42,972 nt of DNA from Candidatus Bathyarchaeota archaeon (GCA_030739585.1 JASLYX010000005.1:78804-121775); one strand, 5' to 3'; shown: positions 8,328 to 17,331, counted from the stretch's first letter. Notes: a model not told the origin generated them from the sequence alone. A program made the numbers and translations.

Positions 8328-10586
8328 CTATCCGTGAAGCTCTTCTACTAAGTAATTCAACAAAACAATAGCAGTCTTCTTGTCTAATGGTTCATTGTTA
8401 GTTCCACATTTTGATGAGTAGATACATGAGGGGCACCCCTCCTCGCATTTACAATCTTTAACGAGATTTAATATAGTCCCCAAGAGCTCAGGTAACAACT
8501 CATGGAGTTTTTCTGATAACCCAATTCCACCCTTGTATCCATCATATACGAAAATCGTTGGTTCCATAGTATCTCGATGAAGTTCAGTGGAAACCCCCCC
8601 GAGATCTCTTGGGTCACACATTGCATGTAATGGAGAAATTGCTATCATGGCATGCTCTATCGCATGCAATCCTCCAGCCAAGTCCAAGCCTGAACTACGA
8701 ATACGAGATACAATAGACGAAGGAATGGTAAACCAGAATCCGATTGAAGGGAAATTTAGTGGAGGAAGATTGAGTGGGTGCTTGGAAATTACTTTCTCAT
8801 TACGCATTCTTCGATATTCAATGTAATACTCAGTAACATCTACTTTTCCTAATCCCGATTTGATCCCACGGTTTAGTTCATTTATTCTACTCTTGATGGA
8901 GATGTCGATTGTTTTCAGAGCCTCAGTGTAATACCCTGGGTCAGCTTCTTCAACACGAGCCACTAAACTATTGAGGTCTAATGAATTTACCTGATATGGT
9001 TCACCTTGATGAAGAAAAATTGCTCCTTCATGCACCTCTCTATATGCCTGAGTGATGTCCATTGTCTCAAGTGCCCTAGAATAATGGAAAACTGTAACCG
9101 TTTGATCTAAAATGTTGTTTAACTTAACTCTAGTTTCGGGTCTAAAAGTACCTGAATACATCCACCCTTCTTGCCTTTTCTTAATTAATCGTTTTTCGGA
9201 CAATTCATCGATTGATTGAAGATAGCCTTCGGAGAAGTAATCTATGTCTCTGTCTGATAGGGGCAGCTCATTGGATGCACACATAACATGCCCAATAGTT
9301 ATGTAAGGATTATCAAGGTTAATTACCGCATTCTCAGGGTTCCTACTGAAAAAGTCCTGAGGATGGTTCATAAAATATTGATCTAAGGGGTCCTGAAAAG
9401 CAACGAGGAAAACAACAGAGTCATCTATCAATCGTCCCGCTCTCCCTGCCTGTTGCCAAGTGGATATCACAGTTCCTGGATATCCTGACATTATAACACA
9501 GTCAAGTGAACCAATGTCGATGCCAAGCTCTAATGCGTTGGTTGTAACGACGCCTGATATCTCTCTCTGTTTTAAGCCTCTTTCTATTTTTCTCCGCTCT
9601 TCAGGGTGATATCCTGCGCGGTAAGAGTATACGGCATCAGCGAGTTCTGGGTGGGTACGGTCGAGGTCTTGTTTAACCCATATCCCAATTAACTCAGCCA
9701 TTTTACGGGATTTAGTAAAACATAGTGTCTGGAGTTCTTCCCGGATACAATAGGATAATAATGTCCTGGTTTCTTGATGGGTTGATCTTCGAGTTAAATC
9801 ATCATCAATGAATGGAGGATTCCAGAAGATGAAACTCTTTTTCCCTGATTCAGAGCTATCACTTGAGATAACATGGAAATCCTTTCCTGTGAGTTTCTTT
9901 GAATGCTCTTTTGGATTGGCGATAGTAGCCGAAGATAGGATATACTGCGGATTCGAGCCATAAAAACGACAGATTCTTTGAATCCGTCTTATGAGGAGTG
10001 CAATATGAGATCCAAATACTCCTCGATATGTGTGTGACTCATCTATTATTATGAATTGTAAATTCTCATAGAAATTTTTCCATAAATGGTGCCAGTGGAG
10101 ATAATGATGGAGTCCGTATGGATTAGTTAGTACTATGCGTGCCTTGTCTCTGATGCGTCGTTTGTCGTCTCGTGATGTATCACCATCATATATTTTTGGA
10201 TGAACTGAGATGCCTGTTTCCTTTTCCATGATTAAAAGAACATTTTGTTGATCGTTTGTCAGGGCTTTCATTGGGTATATGTATAGAGCACGAGCTTGTG
10301 GATCCATTGATAACGCCTCAAAGACAGGTATGTTGAATGCAAGTGTTTTTCCTGAGGCTGTGGGGGTTGTAATGACAATGTTTTCACCTTTTCGTGCTAG
10401 GTTAATTGCATCTGCTTGATGTTTATAGAGAGTGATATCACGATTGTCAAGATATTGTTGTAGCGAGGGTGATAGAGGGGTCTCAAGTGTTCCTTGTACC
10501 TCTTTTTTTCGAGGTAAGAATTCGATATGCTCAATTTGGCCTTTATAGCCCTCAAGTTTTTTTAATCCTTTAATGAAAGATTCCAT
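8328..10586 (-). CDS. DEAD/DEAH helicase with C-terminal Zn/DUF1998 region (Hrq1/MrfA type)
   Basis: The 752-residue protein is a superfamily 2 helicase. Motif I is TPTASGKT (K80), motif II is DESH at 182-185, motif III SSAT at 218-221, and motif VI QQAGRAGR lies near 380. The C-terminal part matches the DUF1998-containing MrfA/YprA and Hrq1 branch. It ends with a cysteine cluster C712, C714, C718, C721 and C727, the iron- or zinc-binding signature of that family; B. subtilis MrfA has a similar length. Those enzymes unwind DNA 3'-5' and help repair mitomycin-type crosslinks. No MrfB nuclease is next to it. The gene is visibly richer in A/T than the hyu and pepF genes, and is flanked on both sides by zinc-ribbon fragments. 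Start ATG 10586 follows a good promoter. Confidence 0.9.
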   Translation of the reverse strand: MESFIKGLKKLEGYKGQIEHIEFLPRKKEVQGTLETPLSPSLQQYLDNRDITLYKHQADAINLARKGENIVITTPTASGKTLAFNIPVFEALSMDPQARALYIYPMKALTNDQQNVLLIMEKETGISVHPKIYDGDTSRDDKRRIRDKARIVLTNPYGLHHYLHWHHLWKNFYENLQFIIIDESHTYRGVFGSHIALLIRRIQRICRFYGSNPQYILSSATIANPKEHSKKLTGKDFHVISSDSSESGKKSFIFWNPPFIDDDLTRRSTHQETRTLLSYCIREELQTLCFTKSRKMAELIGIWVKQDLDRTHPELADAVYSYRAGYHPEERRKIERGLKQREISGVVTTNALELGIDIGSLDCVIMSGYPGTVISTWQQAGRAGRLIDDSVVFLVAFQDPLDQYFMNHPQDFFSRNPENAVINLDNPYITIGHVMCASNELPLSDRDIDYFSEGYLQSIDELSEKRLIKKRQEGWMYSGTFRPETRVKLNNILDQTVTVFHYSRALETMDITQAYREVHEGAIFLHQGEPYQVNSLDLNSLVARVEEADPGYYTEALKTIDISIKSRINELNRGIKSGLGKVDVTEYYIEYRRMRNEKVISKHPLNLPPLNFPSIGFWFTIPSSIVSRIRSSGLDLAGGLHAIEHAMIAISPLHAMCDPRDLGGVSTELHRDTMEPTIFVYDGYKGGIGLSEKLHELLPELLGTILNLVKDCKCEEGCPSCIYSSKCGTNNEPLDKKTAIVLLNYLVEELHG

Positions 10587-10626
10587 TCTTCAACTCTCAC
10601 CCCATCATTGTGTAATAGCCAAGGAA

Positions 10627-10636
10627 GCTTTTATAG
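10627..10636 (-). promoter_or_regulatory. TATA box of the helicase gene
   Basis: On the minus strand the bases read CTATAAAAGC. A transcription start about 26 bases on would fall near 10606, giving a leader of about 20 bases before ATG 10586. Confidence 0.6.
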
Positions 10637-10812
10637 AATAATGTTAGAAGCATTAACGTGAGTCTGTTTTAGCACCCAGAAGCTAATTGATCGCCTCAAG
10701 AAATCTAATCTCTATATGGAATACCCTTGCGGAGCTGAGCACAAACTATCAGACCTATCACTATTTGATGGAACCAAGCCATTTCCCTCTGAAGTTGAAG
10801 AGGTTCAGGAGC

Positions 10813-10902
10813 AATATGAAGATCTAGTGAAGGTACAGCAGAGGTCATGAATGGGAAGCATTTGTAAGAAGCAGGATAGGTGGAACTGGGTGTCCAGACT
10901 GC
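10813..10902 (+). pseudogene. DUF4379-type zinc-ribbon repeat, fragment 4, with two in-frame stops
   Basis: The DNA aligns base for base with fragment 1 over the GRKIWWRC region. The two tryptophan codons TGGTGG have become TAGTGA and the cysteine codon TGC has become TAC, mostly G-to-A changes. Downstream the frame is intact, RGHEWEAFVRSRIGGTGCPDC in part, up to the last cysteine pair. This dead copy on the far side of the helicase shows that the gene sits within the remains of one array. Confidence 0.7.
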
Positions 10903-11000
10903 AACAGAGAACTCAGAAGCTGCAGAAATTAAGGTCTTTCTCGCGTGCATTTGAACTTGTAAAAAAAGGGGAAGGAGGCGGGGGATATATCGCCACCAGG

Positions 11001-11052
11001 AGCAGAGTTAGAATCTCTCCCGGGCTGCCATTAGATTCTCCCGGGTCAACCA
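11001..11052 (+). other. Two tandem tRNA 3'-end-like sequences
   Basis: At 11001-11030 a T-arm-like hairpin (AGAG-TTAGAAT-CTCT) is followed by CCCGGGC, one base and GCCA, as at the 3' end of a tRNA. A second, shorter copy TTAGATTCTCCCGGG lies at 11031-11045, followed by CAACCA. No matching 5' acceptor strand, D arm or anticodon arm is present. Such partial tRNA ends often mark integration sites, but degeneracy makes this tentative. Confidence 0.35.
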
Positions 11053-11111
11053 AACCTCACATACAACCTTTTTTGCGCGCACGATTTATTTTGGACTATT
11101 AATTATAGCCT

Positions 11112-11813
11112 ATGTCAATTCATGAGGAGGTAAAGGCTGAGTTAGAGAAACTTTCTGATCCGAAGCATGCGATGAAGCTTCAAGGATTCTTTAAGACTGG
11201 TAAGGGCGAGTATGGAGAAGGGGATGTTTTCATCGGTGTACGTGTTCCAGATCAACGGCGAATTGCGAAAAAGTACAGGGATGCTTCGTTATCTGATGTT
11301 TTAGAGCTTTTTCGGAGCGAGATACATGAACACAGGTTAACCTCGTTGTTCATTATAATTGAGCAATTCAGCAATGGAGACGAGGAAGCAAGACGTCGGA
11401 TTGTTGATCTGTATCTATGTAATACGGCTTATGTGAATAACTGGGATCTTGTAGATAGTAGTGCGCATAAGATTCTGGGTGCCTGGTTGGTTGACAAGTC
11501 GAGGGGCGTGCTCTATGACCTGGCTAGATCCGAGAGTGTCTGGGAGAGGCGAATTTCGATTATATCGACTTTTGCATTCATTCGTCGTGGAGATCTGGTG
11601 GACTCACTTGCTTTGGCTGGGGCTTTGGTTTGTGATGCGCATGACTTGATCCATAAGGCATCGGGTTGGGTATTGCGGGAGATAGGGAAAAAAGACCCAT
11701 CAGTCTTGGAAGAGTTTCTTACAGAACATTTCGAGACGATGCCAAGAACGATGTTGCGATATGCAATAGAACGGTTACCAGAGGAGCGGAGAAGGTTCTA
11801 TATGGGAAGGTAG
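11112..11813 (+). CDS. DNA alkylation repair protein, AlkD/HEAT-like
   Basis: The 233-residue helical-repeat protein belongs to the AlkC/AlkD superfamily, DNA glycosylases that remove alkylated bases without base flipping. Visible family features are [14 protein letters not shown] near 43-56, VNNWDLVD near 111-118, [13 protein letters not shown] in the middle, [18 protein letters not shown] near 178-195, and [18 protein letters not shown] near the C-terminus. Length is normal for AlkD-like proteins. The A/T-rich GATTTATTTTGG at about 11083-11094 sits about 25 bases before the ATG, so the transcript is probably leaderless. It lies near a repair-type helicase, but they are on opposite strands with separate promoters. 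Substrate range cannot be read from sequence. Confidence 0.9.
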   Translation: MSIHEEVKAELEKLSDPKHAMKLQGFFKTGKGEYGEGDVFIGVRVPDQRRIAKKYRDASLSDVLELFRSEIHEHRLTSLFIIIEQFSNGDEEARRRIVDLYLCNTAYVNNWDLVDSSAHKILGAWLVDKSRGVLYDLARSESVWERRISIISTFAFIRRGDLVDSLALAGALVCDAHDLIHKASGWVLREIGKKDPSVLEEFLTEHFETMPRTMLRYAIERLPEERRRFYMGR

Positions 11814-11870
11814 TGCGCGGCCGAGAAATTCATAAGTTCTAATTACTAAACAGCAGTTTGACTGATCACC

Positions 11871-13652
11871 TTGAGAAAAGAACAGATGAGATGGGACCTA
11901 TCGCAGCTCGTTGTGAGCACAGACCCAGTTTCCGTCAGGAGCACGCTAGAGGTCATGGTGGCTGAATCCGCGAAGTTCCGAGATAAGTACTACGGTATTA
12001 TCAGCGATTTGGATGCTGCTGGTCTCTTGGAGCTCCTGGAGCTGAGCGACTCCATGACCCTCAAGTATAGAGCCATTGCACTCTACTGCAGCCTGCTCTA
12101 CTCAGCTAACGCCCTCGATGACACCGCCAAGCAACTCAACGACGCCTCCAAAACCTCCATTACAAAGATGAGCCAGACCCTAGCCTTTATCGACATCGAG
12201 ATGGGAAATCTCATCGCCAGTAATCCTGCCCTCATCGAGGACCCCTCCCTCGCGGAGTACAAGCATTACCTGAAGAGGACCCTGAGGACCGTGCCCCACA
12301 TGCTCTCAGATAAAGAGGAACAGCTGATCCTCGCCAAGGACAAGAACGGCGTCGACGCTTGGCAGCAGCTTCAGAACGACTGGCTCTCAACCCGGACATA
12401 CAAGATCGAAGTGGAAGGCGAAAAAAAGACAATGCCCTACGGAGAGATCATTGGCCTCTTTCAGAACCCCGATCGCGATCTCAGAATGCGGGCGAACAAG
12501 ATCGTCTACGAGGAGCTGGGCAGGGACGAAATAATCTGGGCTAGCGCTATCCGGTCCGTCTGCACCGACCATCTGCAAATTAGCGATCTCAGGAGTTACC
12601 CAACTGCTATGACCCAGAGCCTCATTGCCAATGACGTCGACAAGGAGACTATTGATAGTCTCATGGACGCCATCGTGAAGAATACAGAACTCTATCGTCG
12701 ATACTTGAAGCTCAAGGCCAAGCTAATGGGCCTTGATAAGTTGGCCAACTGGGACATCGTGGCCCCCCTTCCTAACATCCCAGAGATGGTGTATACCTGG
12801 GAGGAATCCAGAGAGGAAGTTGTCTCCGCATACTCCAACTTCGATAAACAACTTGGTGGCTGGGCTAACGAGATGTTTGAACGAAATCACATAGACGGGG
12901 AGGTAAGGAAAGGGAAGAGTTCCGGGGCCTTTTGCGCAACATGGTTGGCCGGCAAGTCAGCATACCTGCTGCAAAGCTTCAACGGCACCATGATGAACGT
13001 CAGCACCTTGGCCCATGAGTTGGGCCATGCCATCCACGCCTACCTAGGCTCAAGGGCCCAAAAGCCTAGTAACTATAACATTGGGAGCTGTATAGCTGAG
13101 TGCGGCAGTAACTTTGGCGAGCTCCTGCTCTTTGATAGACTCCTTTCCAAAGCGGATAGTAAGGAAGAAAAGCAAGCTTTCTTGGCAGCCCTGCTGGACA
13201 GCTTTGGTATGAGCGTCTTCCAAGTTTCCGCCAGGGTATTCTTCGAGCAGAGCATGTACAACGCTATAATGGAGGGCGGTTTCCTTGACGGGGAAACGGT
13301 GGCAAGCCTCTGGACGACCGCCCGGGACAAGATCTACGGGGACTCCGTGGACTGGCTGGAGGTGATGAAGTGGGAGTGGACCATGAAGGTGCATTACTAT
13401 ATGCCCAACTACCGCTTCTACAACTATCCATATGTCTTTGCCAAGCTCTTCGTCTTTGCTCTCTACCGCCTCTATAAGGAGCAGGGTGAGGCGTTTGTCC
13501 CCAAGCTGAAGAGCCTGCTGGCGGCGGGCTCCAGTAAGTCGCCATGGCAGCTTGGAAAAGAGTTGGGGTTCAACATCAGGAAAGGAGAATTCTGGATGAA
13601 AGGCATGAGGCAGGTTGAGGAGTTCATCAATATGCTAGAGGAAACTGTCTAA
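11871..13652 (+). CDS. pepF: Oligoendopeptidase F, M3 family metallopeptidase
   Basis: This 593-residue cytoplasmic zinc peptidase carries the HELGH motif (H382, E383, H386) in STLAHELGHAIHAYLGS. The downstream IAECGSNFGE supplies the third zinc ligand. The C-terminal part NYPYVFAKLFVFALYR is typical of the PepF/M3B branch. The family hydrolyses oligopeptides of roughly 5-20 residues and completes intracellular protein breakdown. The start may be TTG 11871 or ATG 11886 (MRWDLSQL), and neither has a strong Shine-Dalgarno site. There is no signal peptide. Codon usage is more G/C-rich than in the AlkD-like gene. It stands alone on the plus strand. Confidence 0.93.
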   Translation: MRKEQMRWDLSQLVVSTDPVSVRSTLEVMVAESAKFRDKYYGIISDLDAAGLLELLELSDSMTLKYRAIALYCSLLYSANALDDTAKQLNDASKTSITKMSQTLAFIDIEMGNLIASNPALIEDPSLAEYKHYLKRTLRTVPHMLSDKEEQLILAKDKNGVDAWQQLQNDWLSTRTYKIEVEGEKKTMPYGEIIGLFQNPDRDLRMRANKIVYEELGRDEIIWASAIRSVCTDHLQISDLRSYPTAMTQSLIANDVDKETIDSLMDAIVKNTELYRRYLKLKAKLMGLDKLANWDIVAPLPNIPEMVYTWEESREEVVSAYSNFDKQLGGWANEMFERNHIDGEVRKGKSSGAFCATWLAGKSAYLLQSFNGTMMNVSTLAHELGHAIHAYLGSRAQKPSNYNIGSCIAECGSNFGELLLFDRLLSKADSKEEKQAFLAALLDSFGMSVFQVSARVFFEQSMYNAIMEGGFLDGETVASLWTTARDKIYGDSVDWLEVMKWEWTMKVHYYMPNYRFYNYPYVFAKLFVFALYRLYKEQGEAFVPKLKSLLAAGSSKSPWQLGKELGFNIRKGEFWMKGMRQVEEFINMLEETV

Positions 13653-13900
13653 CCTCCGTGTGCTATAGAGACGCCGAACAGTACACGAAATCATAAATAC
13701 GTTCCAAAGGGATATTCTGAGACTATCTTAAATAAAATGACTGTTCGAATTGGGCCAGATTCGCCATAAAGTGCGTAGACTTAGTGCTAACTGAAAAAAA
13801 TCTCTGTTTCCAAAGAGGGCCTCTTCAGTTTCGCGCTTGCAGAGTTATGTCTAAATAGATTAGAGTGTGCTTTGAAGAGATAATATACGAAACTTTTTGG
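13653..13900. other. Intergenic space between converging pepF and C-N hydrolase genes
   Basis: Two genes end into this 248-base region. It contains a possible stem with CTGAA near 13790 and TTCAG near 13825, which could help end transcripts, but the stem is imperfect. I see no gene. Confidence 0.4.
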
Positions 13901-14818
13901 TTATTGCTCTTTTACTCCTTTCCACTTGGGGTCAGATATTATTTTGTAGAGATCCGGTCGACGGTCACGGACAAAATGACAATTTAATGTATTTGCACGT
14001 GGTGAGAAATGTGGTATTTTACTAGAATAATCTAAATCAATTGTGGCGTTAATTACTTCATCCTCGAGGCTATATGATCTAGCTATTATCTCACCTGAAG
14101 GGGATATAATTACACTATTACCCATACCACAATGAGCAGAAGCCACTATCCATGACCCACTCCAATAAGCACCAGCCTGGACTGATAATAAGTGGTGAAA
14201 AACACCGAAGTGAGAGCCATGAGATGGATTATTTCCTCCACTAAAAAAGCCCAAGAGTATTAACTCAGCTCCCTTCATCCCCATAACACGCCAAAATTCG
14301 GGGAACCTTCGGTCATAACAAATACCCATACCAATTTTGCCGTTATAGGCATTCCAAACTTGAAAAGCTGTATCTCCCGGAATGAAGTATCGTCTCTCCA
14401 TATACTGGGATTTTCGTCCCGGTATAGGTTCGATGCTACCACCAATATGTGACTTTCTATATTTCCCAATTATTTCTCCATTTTTTCCCACTAATATTGA
14501 GGAATTAAAAATCCTATCTCCATCTTTTTCGATATATCCCAGATAAAAACCGATGTTCAACTCTTTTGCTCTCTCAAATATTGGTAAAACTGATGGATTA
14601 GGCATTGAATCCTCACAAAATTGTTCTAATTCTGAATTATCTAAGGATAATCCCGCTATACCAATTGTTAAAGAAAATTCAGGGAACACTAAAAGCTCAA
14701 CACTTCGACGTGCTGCCTCTTCAAGGAGTCTAATGTGACGCTCGACAATCCCTTTTCTAGACTCTTCACGTAAAATTCCGCCAATTTGAGCTGCTCCAAC
14801 ATCAAGTTTTCGTGACAT
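13901..14818 (-). CDS. Carbon-nitrogen hydrolase (nitrilase superfamily amidase)
   Basis: The 305-residue protein has the E-K-C triad of the superfamily: E47 in LLVFPEFSLT, K122 in GKYRKSHIGG and C167 in MGICYDRRFPEFWRVMG. The CYDRRFPE context is typical of N-carbamoyl-amino-acid amidases, beta-ureidopropionase and related amidases rather than true nitrilases. It therefore probably hydrolyses an N-carbamoyl or amide bond to release ammonia. A link to the hydantoinase pair at 3-7 kb is possible, since N-carbamoyl amino acids are hydantoinase products, but the genes are far apart. A TATA-like box at 14851-14860 gives a leader of about 10 bases. The gene is A/T-rich, like its two minus-strand neighbours. 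Confidence 0.9.
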   Translation of the reverse strand: MSRKLDVGAAQIGGILREESRKGIVERHIRLLEEAARRSVELLVFPEFSLTIGIAGLSLDNSELEQFCEDSMPNPSVLPIFERAKELNIGFYLGYIEKDGDRIFNSSILVGKNGEIIGKYRKSHIGGSIEPIPGRKSQYMERRYFIPGDTAFQVWNAYNGKIGMGICYDRRFPEFWRVMGMKGAELILLGFFSGGNNPSHGSHFGVFHHLLSVQAGAYWSGSWIVASAHCGMGNSVIISPSGEIIARSYSLEDEVINATIDLDYSSKIPHFSPRANTLNCHFVRDRRPDLYKIISDPKWKGVKEQ

Positions 14819-14850
14819 TTTCTGAATTTTTATTACATTAAATATTTAAA

Positions 14851-14860
14851 AATATATACT
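14851..14860 (-). promoter_or_regulatory. TATA box of the C-N hydrolase gene
   Basis: The minus strand reads AGTATATATT. The predicted start near 14829 lies about 11 bases before the ATG at 14818. Confidence 0.5.
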
Positions 14861-14916
14861 ATGTACCTAAAATTTTTTTTAAAAAGCACTTTTTACCCAC
14901 TCAAGATATATTTTCC

Positions 14917-16155
14917 TCATTTTCTGGTAAGTTTTTCTAGTGCCTCTTTTATCCGTTCCAGTCCATTGGTTAGTCGCTCCCATGGAGCACAACAGCTTAT
15001 CCTAAAGTGTCCTTCAGTATTGATAGGGCCATAATTTGCTCTTACCAGAACGCCTGCTTCCTTGACGAAATATTCTATAATATCGCGTGGATTCCCTAGC
15101 TTATACTTGGAGATGTTGGGATAGAGATAGTATGTTCCTGTTGCCTTAGCACAAGTAACATCTTCAATTTTATTGAGTTTTTCCCAGGAATAATCTCTTC
15201 TCTTTTGAACTTCAGGGAGAGTATTTTTCTGCATCCACTCCAGAGCCTCTTGGGAAAGAGCTGCAATACCAGCTTTTTGTCCAATAGTATTAATGCACTC
15301 AGTTTCGTAGGAAGATATTGAGCGGTAGACCTTTATTAGATCGGAGTTGGCTATTACGTAACCGATCCTCAAACCACTCATTGCCTCAAGCTTGGAGAAA
15401 CTTGTTGATGTAATTGTTCGTTCCTTCATCCCAGGTAATGCAGCTATACTATAATGTTTTTTACCGTCAAATACACACCTGCTATAGAGTTCATCACTGA
15501 AGACGAGGAGGTCCTCATCTTGTACTACCTCAGATATCTGCTCCAGTTCTTTTTTGGTATATAAATGTCCTGTAGGATTATTGCCATTTGCCATAACAAG
15601 CATTTTTGAATTAGGCGTTATTCGATCTACTAACTCCTCGATATTAAGAACCCACTCCTTGTTTGGGTCTGTTGGTTCTGTTAAAGGAACAGGGATTACA
15701 TTTGCCCCGAAGTTTGGCACCCTTCCTAAAAAATAATCTGGGTCGATCAGCAGTACATCATCACCAGGATTAAGGAAGTGACGTCCAGCTATGTTGAAGC
15801 TGAATGAAACACCGTGTGTAGGTTGAATTTCTTTATCGATATCTGCTTCAATTCCATCTTCCCTCAGAGCTTTTTCGGCCACAGCCTCTCTGAAATCTCG
15901 GAATCCTCCACCGGGTATGTAATCTGTGTGACCCTCGTCCAACGCCTTTTTTGCCGCTTCGATAACCATCGGTGGAGCGGGCCATGAATATCTAAAAGTT
16001 CCAGGAGCGATTTCGATGACATCTTTAAGCCCTCTATCAGCAGCAGACAAGTCCCTAAGAAAGGCACGTTCGGTTCCCATTCGATTTTTTGTTACATCAT
16101 TCCACCACTTTTTTGAAAGAATCTCCTTTTCAAACCATTCTTGATATTCAGACAT
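14917..16155 (-). CDS. Class I/II PLP-dependent aminotransferase
   Basis: The 412-residue fold type I enzyme shows ANGNNPTGHLYTKKEL for the cofactor and substrate site, FSDELYSRCVF with the PLP-pyridine aspartate, and STSFSKLEAMSGLRIGY, whose lysine should form the PLP Schiff base; RISCC near the end holds the likely carboxylate-binding arginine. It transfers an amino group between an amino acid and a 2-oxo acid; the substrate is not evident. I choose ATG 16155 (MSEYQEWF) over ATG 16182, because the palindromic TATA element at 16178-16189 overlaps the upstream codon and is the right distance from 16155 for a leaderless mRNA. It sits between the C-N hydrolase and D-aminopeptidase genes on the same strand. 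Confidence 0.9.
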   Translation of the reverse strand: MSEYQEWFEKEILSKKWWNDVTKNRMGTERAFLRDLSAADRGLKDVIEIAPGTFRYSWPAPPMVIEAAKKALDEGHTDYIPGGGFRDFREAVAEKALREDGIEADIDKEIQPTHGVSFSFNIAGRHFLNPGDDVLLIDPDYFLGRVPNFGANVIPVPLTEPTDPNKEWVLNIEELVDRITPNSKMLVMANGNNPTGHLYTKKELEQISEVVQDEDLLVFSDELYSRCVFDGKKHYSIAALPGMKERTITSTSFSKLEAMSGLRIGYVIANSDLIKVYRSISSYETECINTIGQKAGIAALSQEALEWMQKNTLPEVQKRRDYSWEKLNKIEDVTCAKATGTYYLYPNISKYKLGNPRDIIEYFVKEAGVLVRANYGPINTEGHFRISCCAPWERLTNGLERIKEALEKLTRK

Positions 16156-16464
16156 TATGTGTTGTACTTTTTTTTTCAGCATATATGCTTTTAGATTTGC
16201 GGTATTGCATGATTTTATCCTAAAATCCAGATTTTTTATTTTTATATGTAATAACCAGTGATATCTTAGGTGAACACCTTGCAGAGGCCCAACGAGTCCT
16301 TAATAATGCGTTGCGAGGTCCTTTGTGTTCTAGGTCTCATTTTATGCTGTGAACGGAACTGAAAGAGATCAATAGGGTCAAAGAAGGCGCACGAAATTAA
16401 ACCCTTAGCACTCTAGGGAGATAACTAGCAAAGAACGGAAAAAGAGATCTTCTTAACAATTTTT
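16156..16464. other. Intergenic region upstream of the aminotransferase
   Basis: This space of about 309 bases contains the TATA element near 16178-16189. It also has a short, coding-like but startless plus-strand frame at about 16257-16350 (LGEHLAEAQRVLNNALRG) that I cannot assign. Nothing else is supported. Confidence 0.4.
16178..16189 (-). promoter_or_regulatory. Palindromic TATA element of the aminotransferase gene
   Basis: The bases AGCATATATGCT are centred about 28 bases before ATG 16155, the usual archaeal spacing for a leaderless start. This fixes the start codon choice. Confidence 0.55.
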
Positions 16465-17295
16465 TTACCATGTTCTAGGTGCACTTAGTTTTCTTCGTGA
16501 TAAAAAGTCGAAATAGGCATCTTTGGCATTCTCAGCAACAAATTTGATCTTAGTAGCTGAGACCCGCTCATCTCCCATAAAGTGATTTGCAGCATAAGCA
16601 TTAAACTGAATCGGATAGTTTATTTCAACAGTAATGGGATTACTAAAGGTAAGCGGGGGAATTTCGTGACGACGTTTCAGTCCATCTATTACTGCTTTCT
16701 TAATGAGTTTTTGTGTCTTTTTTGGATTAATGCAAATGGCACTAAACATACCAACTCCCTTCTTAACTATTGCAGTCGCCATATTTGGAGCAATATTTGA
16801 TTGAATGTAGTTTACAGACGCTTCATCCCCCGAAATTGCTACAAGTGGAACACCATAATACCCAGCTAGGCTAGCGTCAAGCCCTGTCTCGGTAAGAGAC
16901 TTACCATTAAATTTTACTTCTCTAGCATTCCACACATGACACATAAGCGCATCAGCTAAGAGAGGAGGACCATGGGCGCCTATGCATAAAAGAGCATCAA
17001 AGGTATCATCGATACCAAACACTTCATCATAAACTTCTCTTGAATTTACTACGGCTGAAACATTTTCTGGAAATTCTTCGTAGAATACGTTCATATTTTT
17101 TCCATGTCCATCATTAAACAGAATTTCTGCATCAGGATCCATTTCTAGAACACCCGCAATAGCTGCTTTTACATCGTCAGTCCCCATTCTTTGGGCACGT
17201 GGATAAGCAGATGGTACCGAAGAATTAGGGCCCATCTGTGCTTTTATTGCTGTTCCCGTACAGCCTTCCATATCAAAAGCTATGTAAACTTTCAT
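16465..17295 (-). CDS. dppA: D-aminopeptidase, M55 family (DppA)
   Basis: The 276-residue protein matches the zinc D-aminopeptidase DppA. The N-terminus MKVYIAFDMEGCTG places ligands D8 and E10 exactly as in Bacillus DppA. FNDGHGKNMN gives H64, CIGAHGPP gives H108 and LTETGLDAS gives E136, the fourth and fifth zinc-site positions. The family removes D-amino acids from short peptides and forms a decameric self-compartmentalised ring. I use ATG 17295; the longer frame from 17334 would add 13 residues overlapping a clear TATA box. It lies with an aminotransferase and C-N hydrolase on the same strand, but each appears to have its own promoter. Confidence 0.93.
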   Translation of the reverse strand: MKVYIAFDMEGCTGTAIKAQMGPNSSVPSAYPRAQRMGTDDVKAAIAGVLEMDPDAEILFNDGHGKNMNVFYEEFPENVSAVVNSREVYDEVFGIDDTFDALLCIGAHGPPLLADALMCHVWNAREVKFNGKSLTETGLDASLAGYYGVPLVAISGDEASVNYIQSNIAPNMATAIVKKGVGMFSAICINPKKTQKLIKKAVIDGLKRRHEIPPLTFSNPITVEINYPIQFNAYAANHFMGDERVSATKIKFVAENAKDAYFDFLSRRKLSAPRTW

Positions 17296-17323
17296 CTTTA
17301 CCAATACTATTAAACTAGATTGA

Positions 17324-17331
17324 ATATATAA
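17324..17331 (-). promoter_or_regulatory. TATA box of dppA
   Basis: The minus strand reads GTTATATATTC around this core. Its centre lies about 32 bases before ATG 17295, giving a leader of only a few bases. It overlaps the N-terminal extension of the longest frame and so argues against that start. Confidence 0.6.

Larger units (their letters stand above)
10587..11111. other. Intergenic segment between helicase and AlkD-like genes
   Basis: This 525-base stretch holds the helicase promoter, zinc-ribbon fragment 4, two tRNA 3'-end-like pieces and a TTTTTTGCGCGC word just before the AlkD-like gene. I see no intact gene in it. Confidence 0.6.

Noticed and set aside
10851-11102. 83-codon plus frame ending in SRVRISPG-like residues
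   Set aside because: It runs across zinc-ribbon fragment 4 in the wrong phase and then the tRNA 3'-like sequence; SRVRISPG is a familiar false translation of a tRNA T arm.
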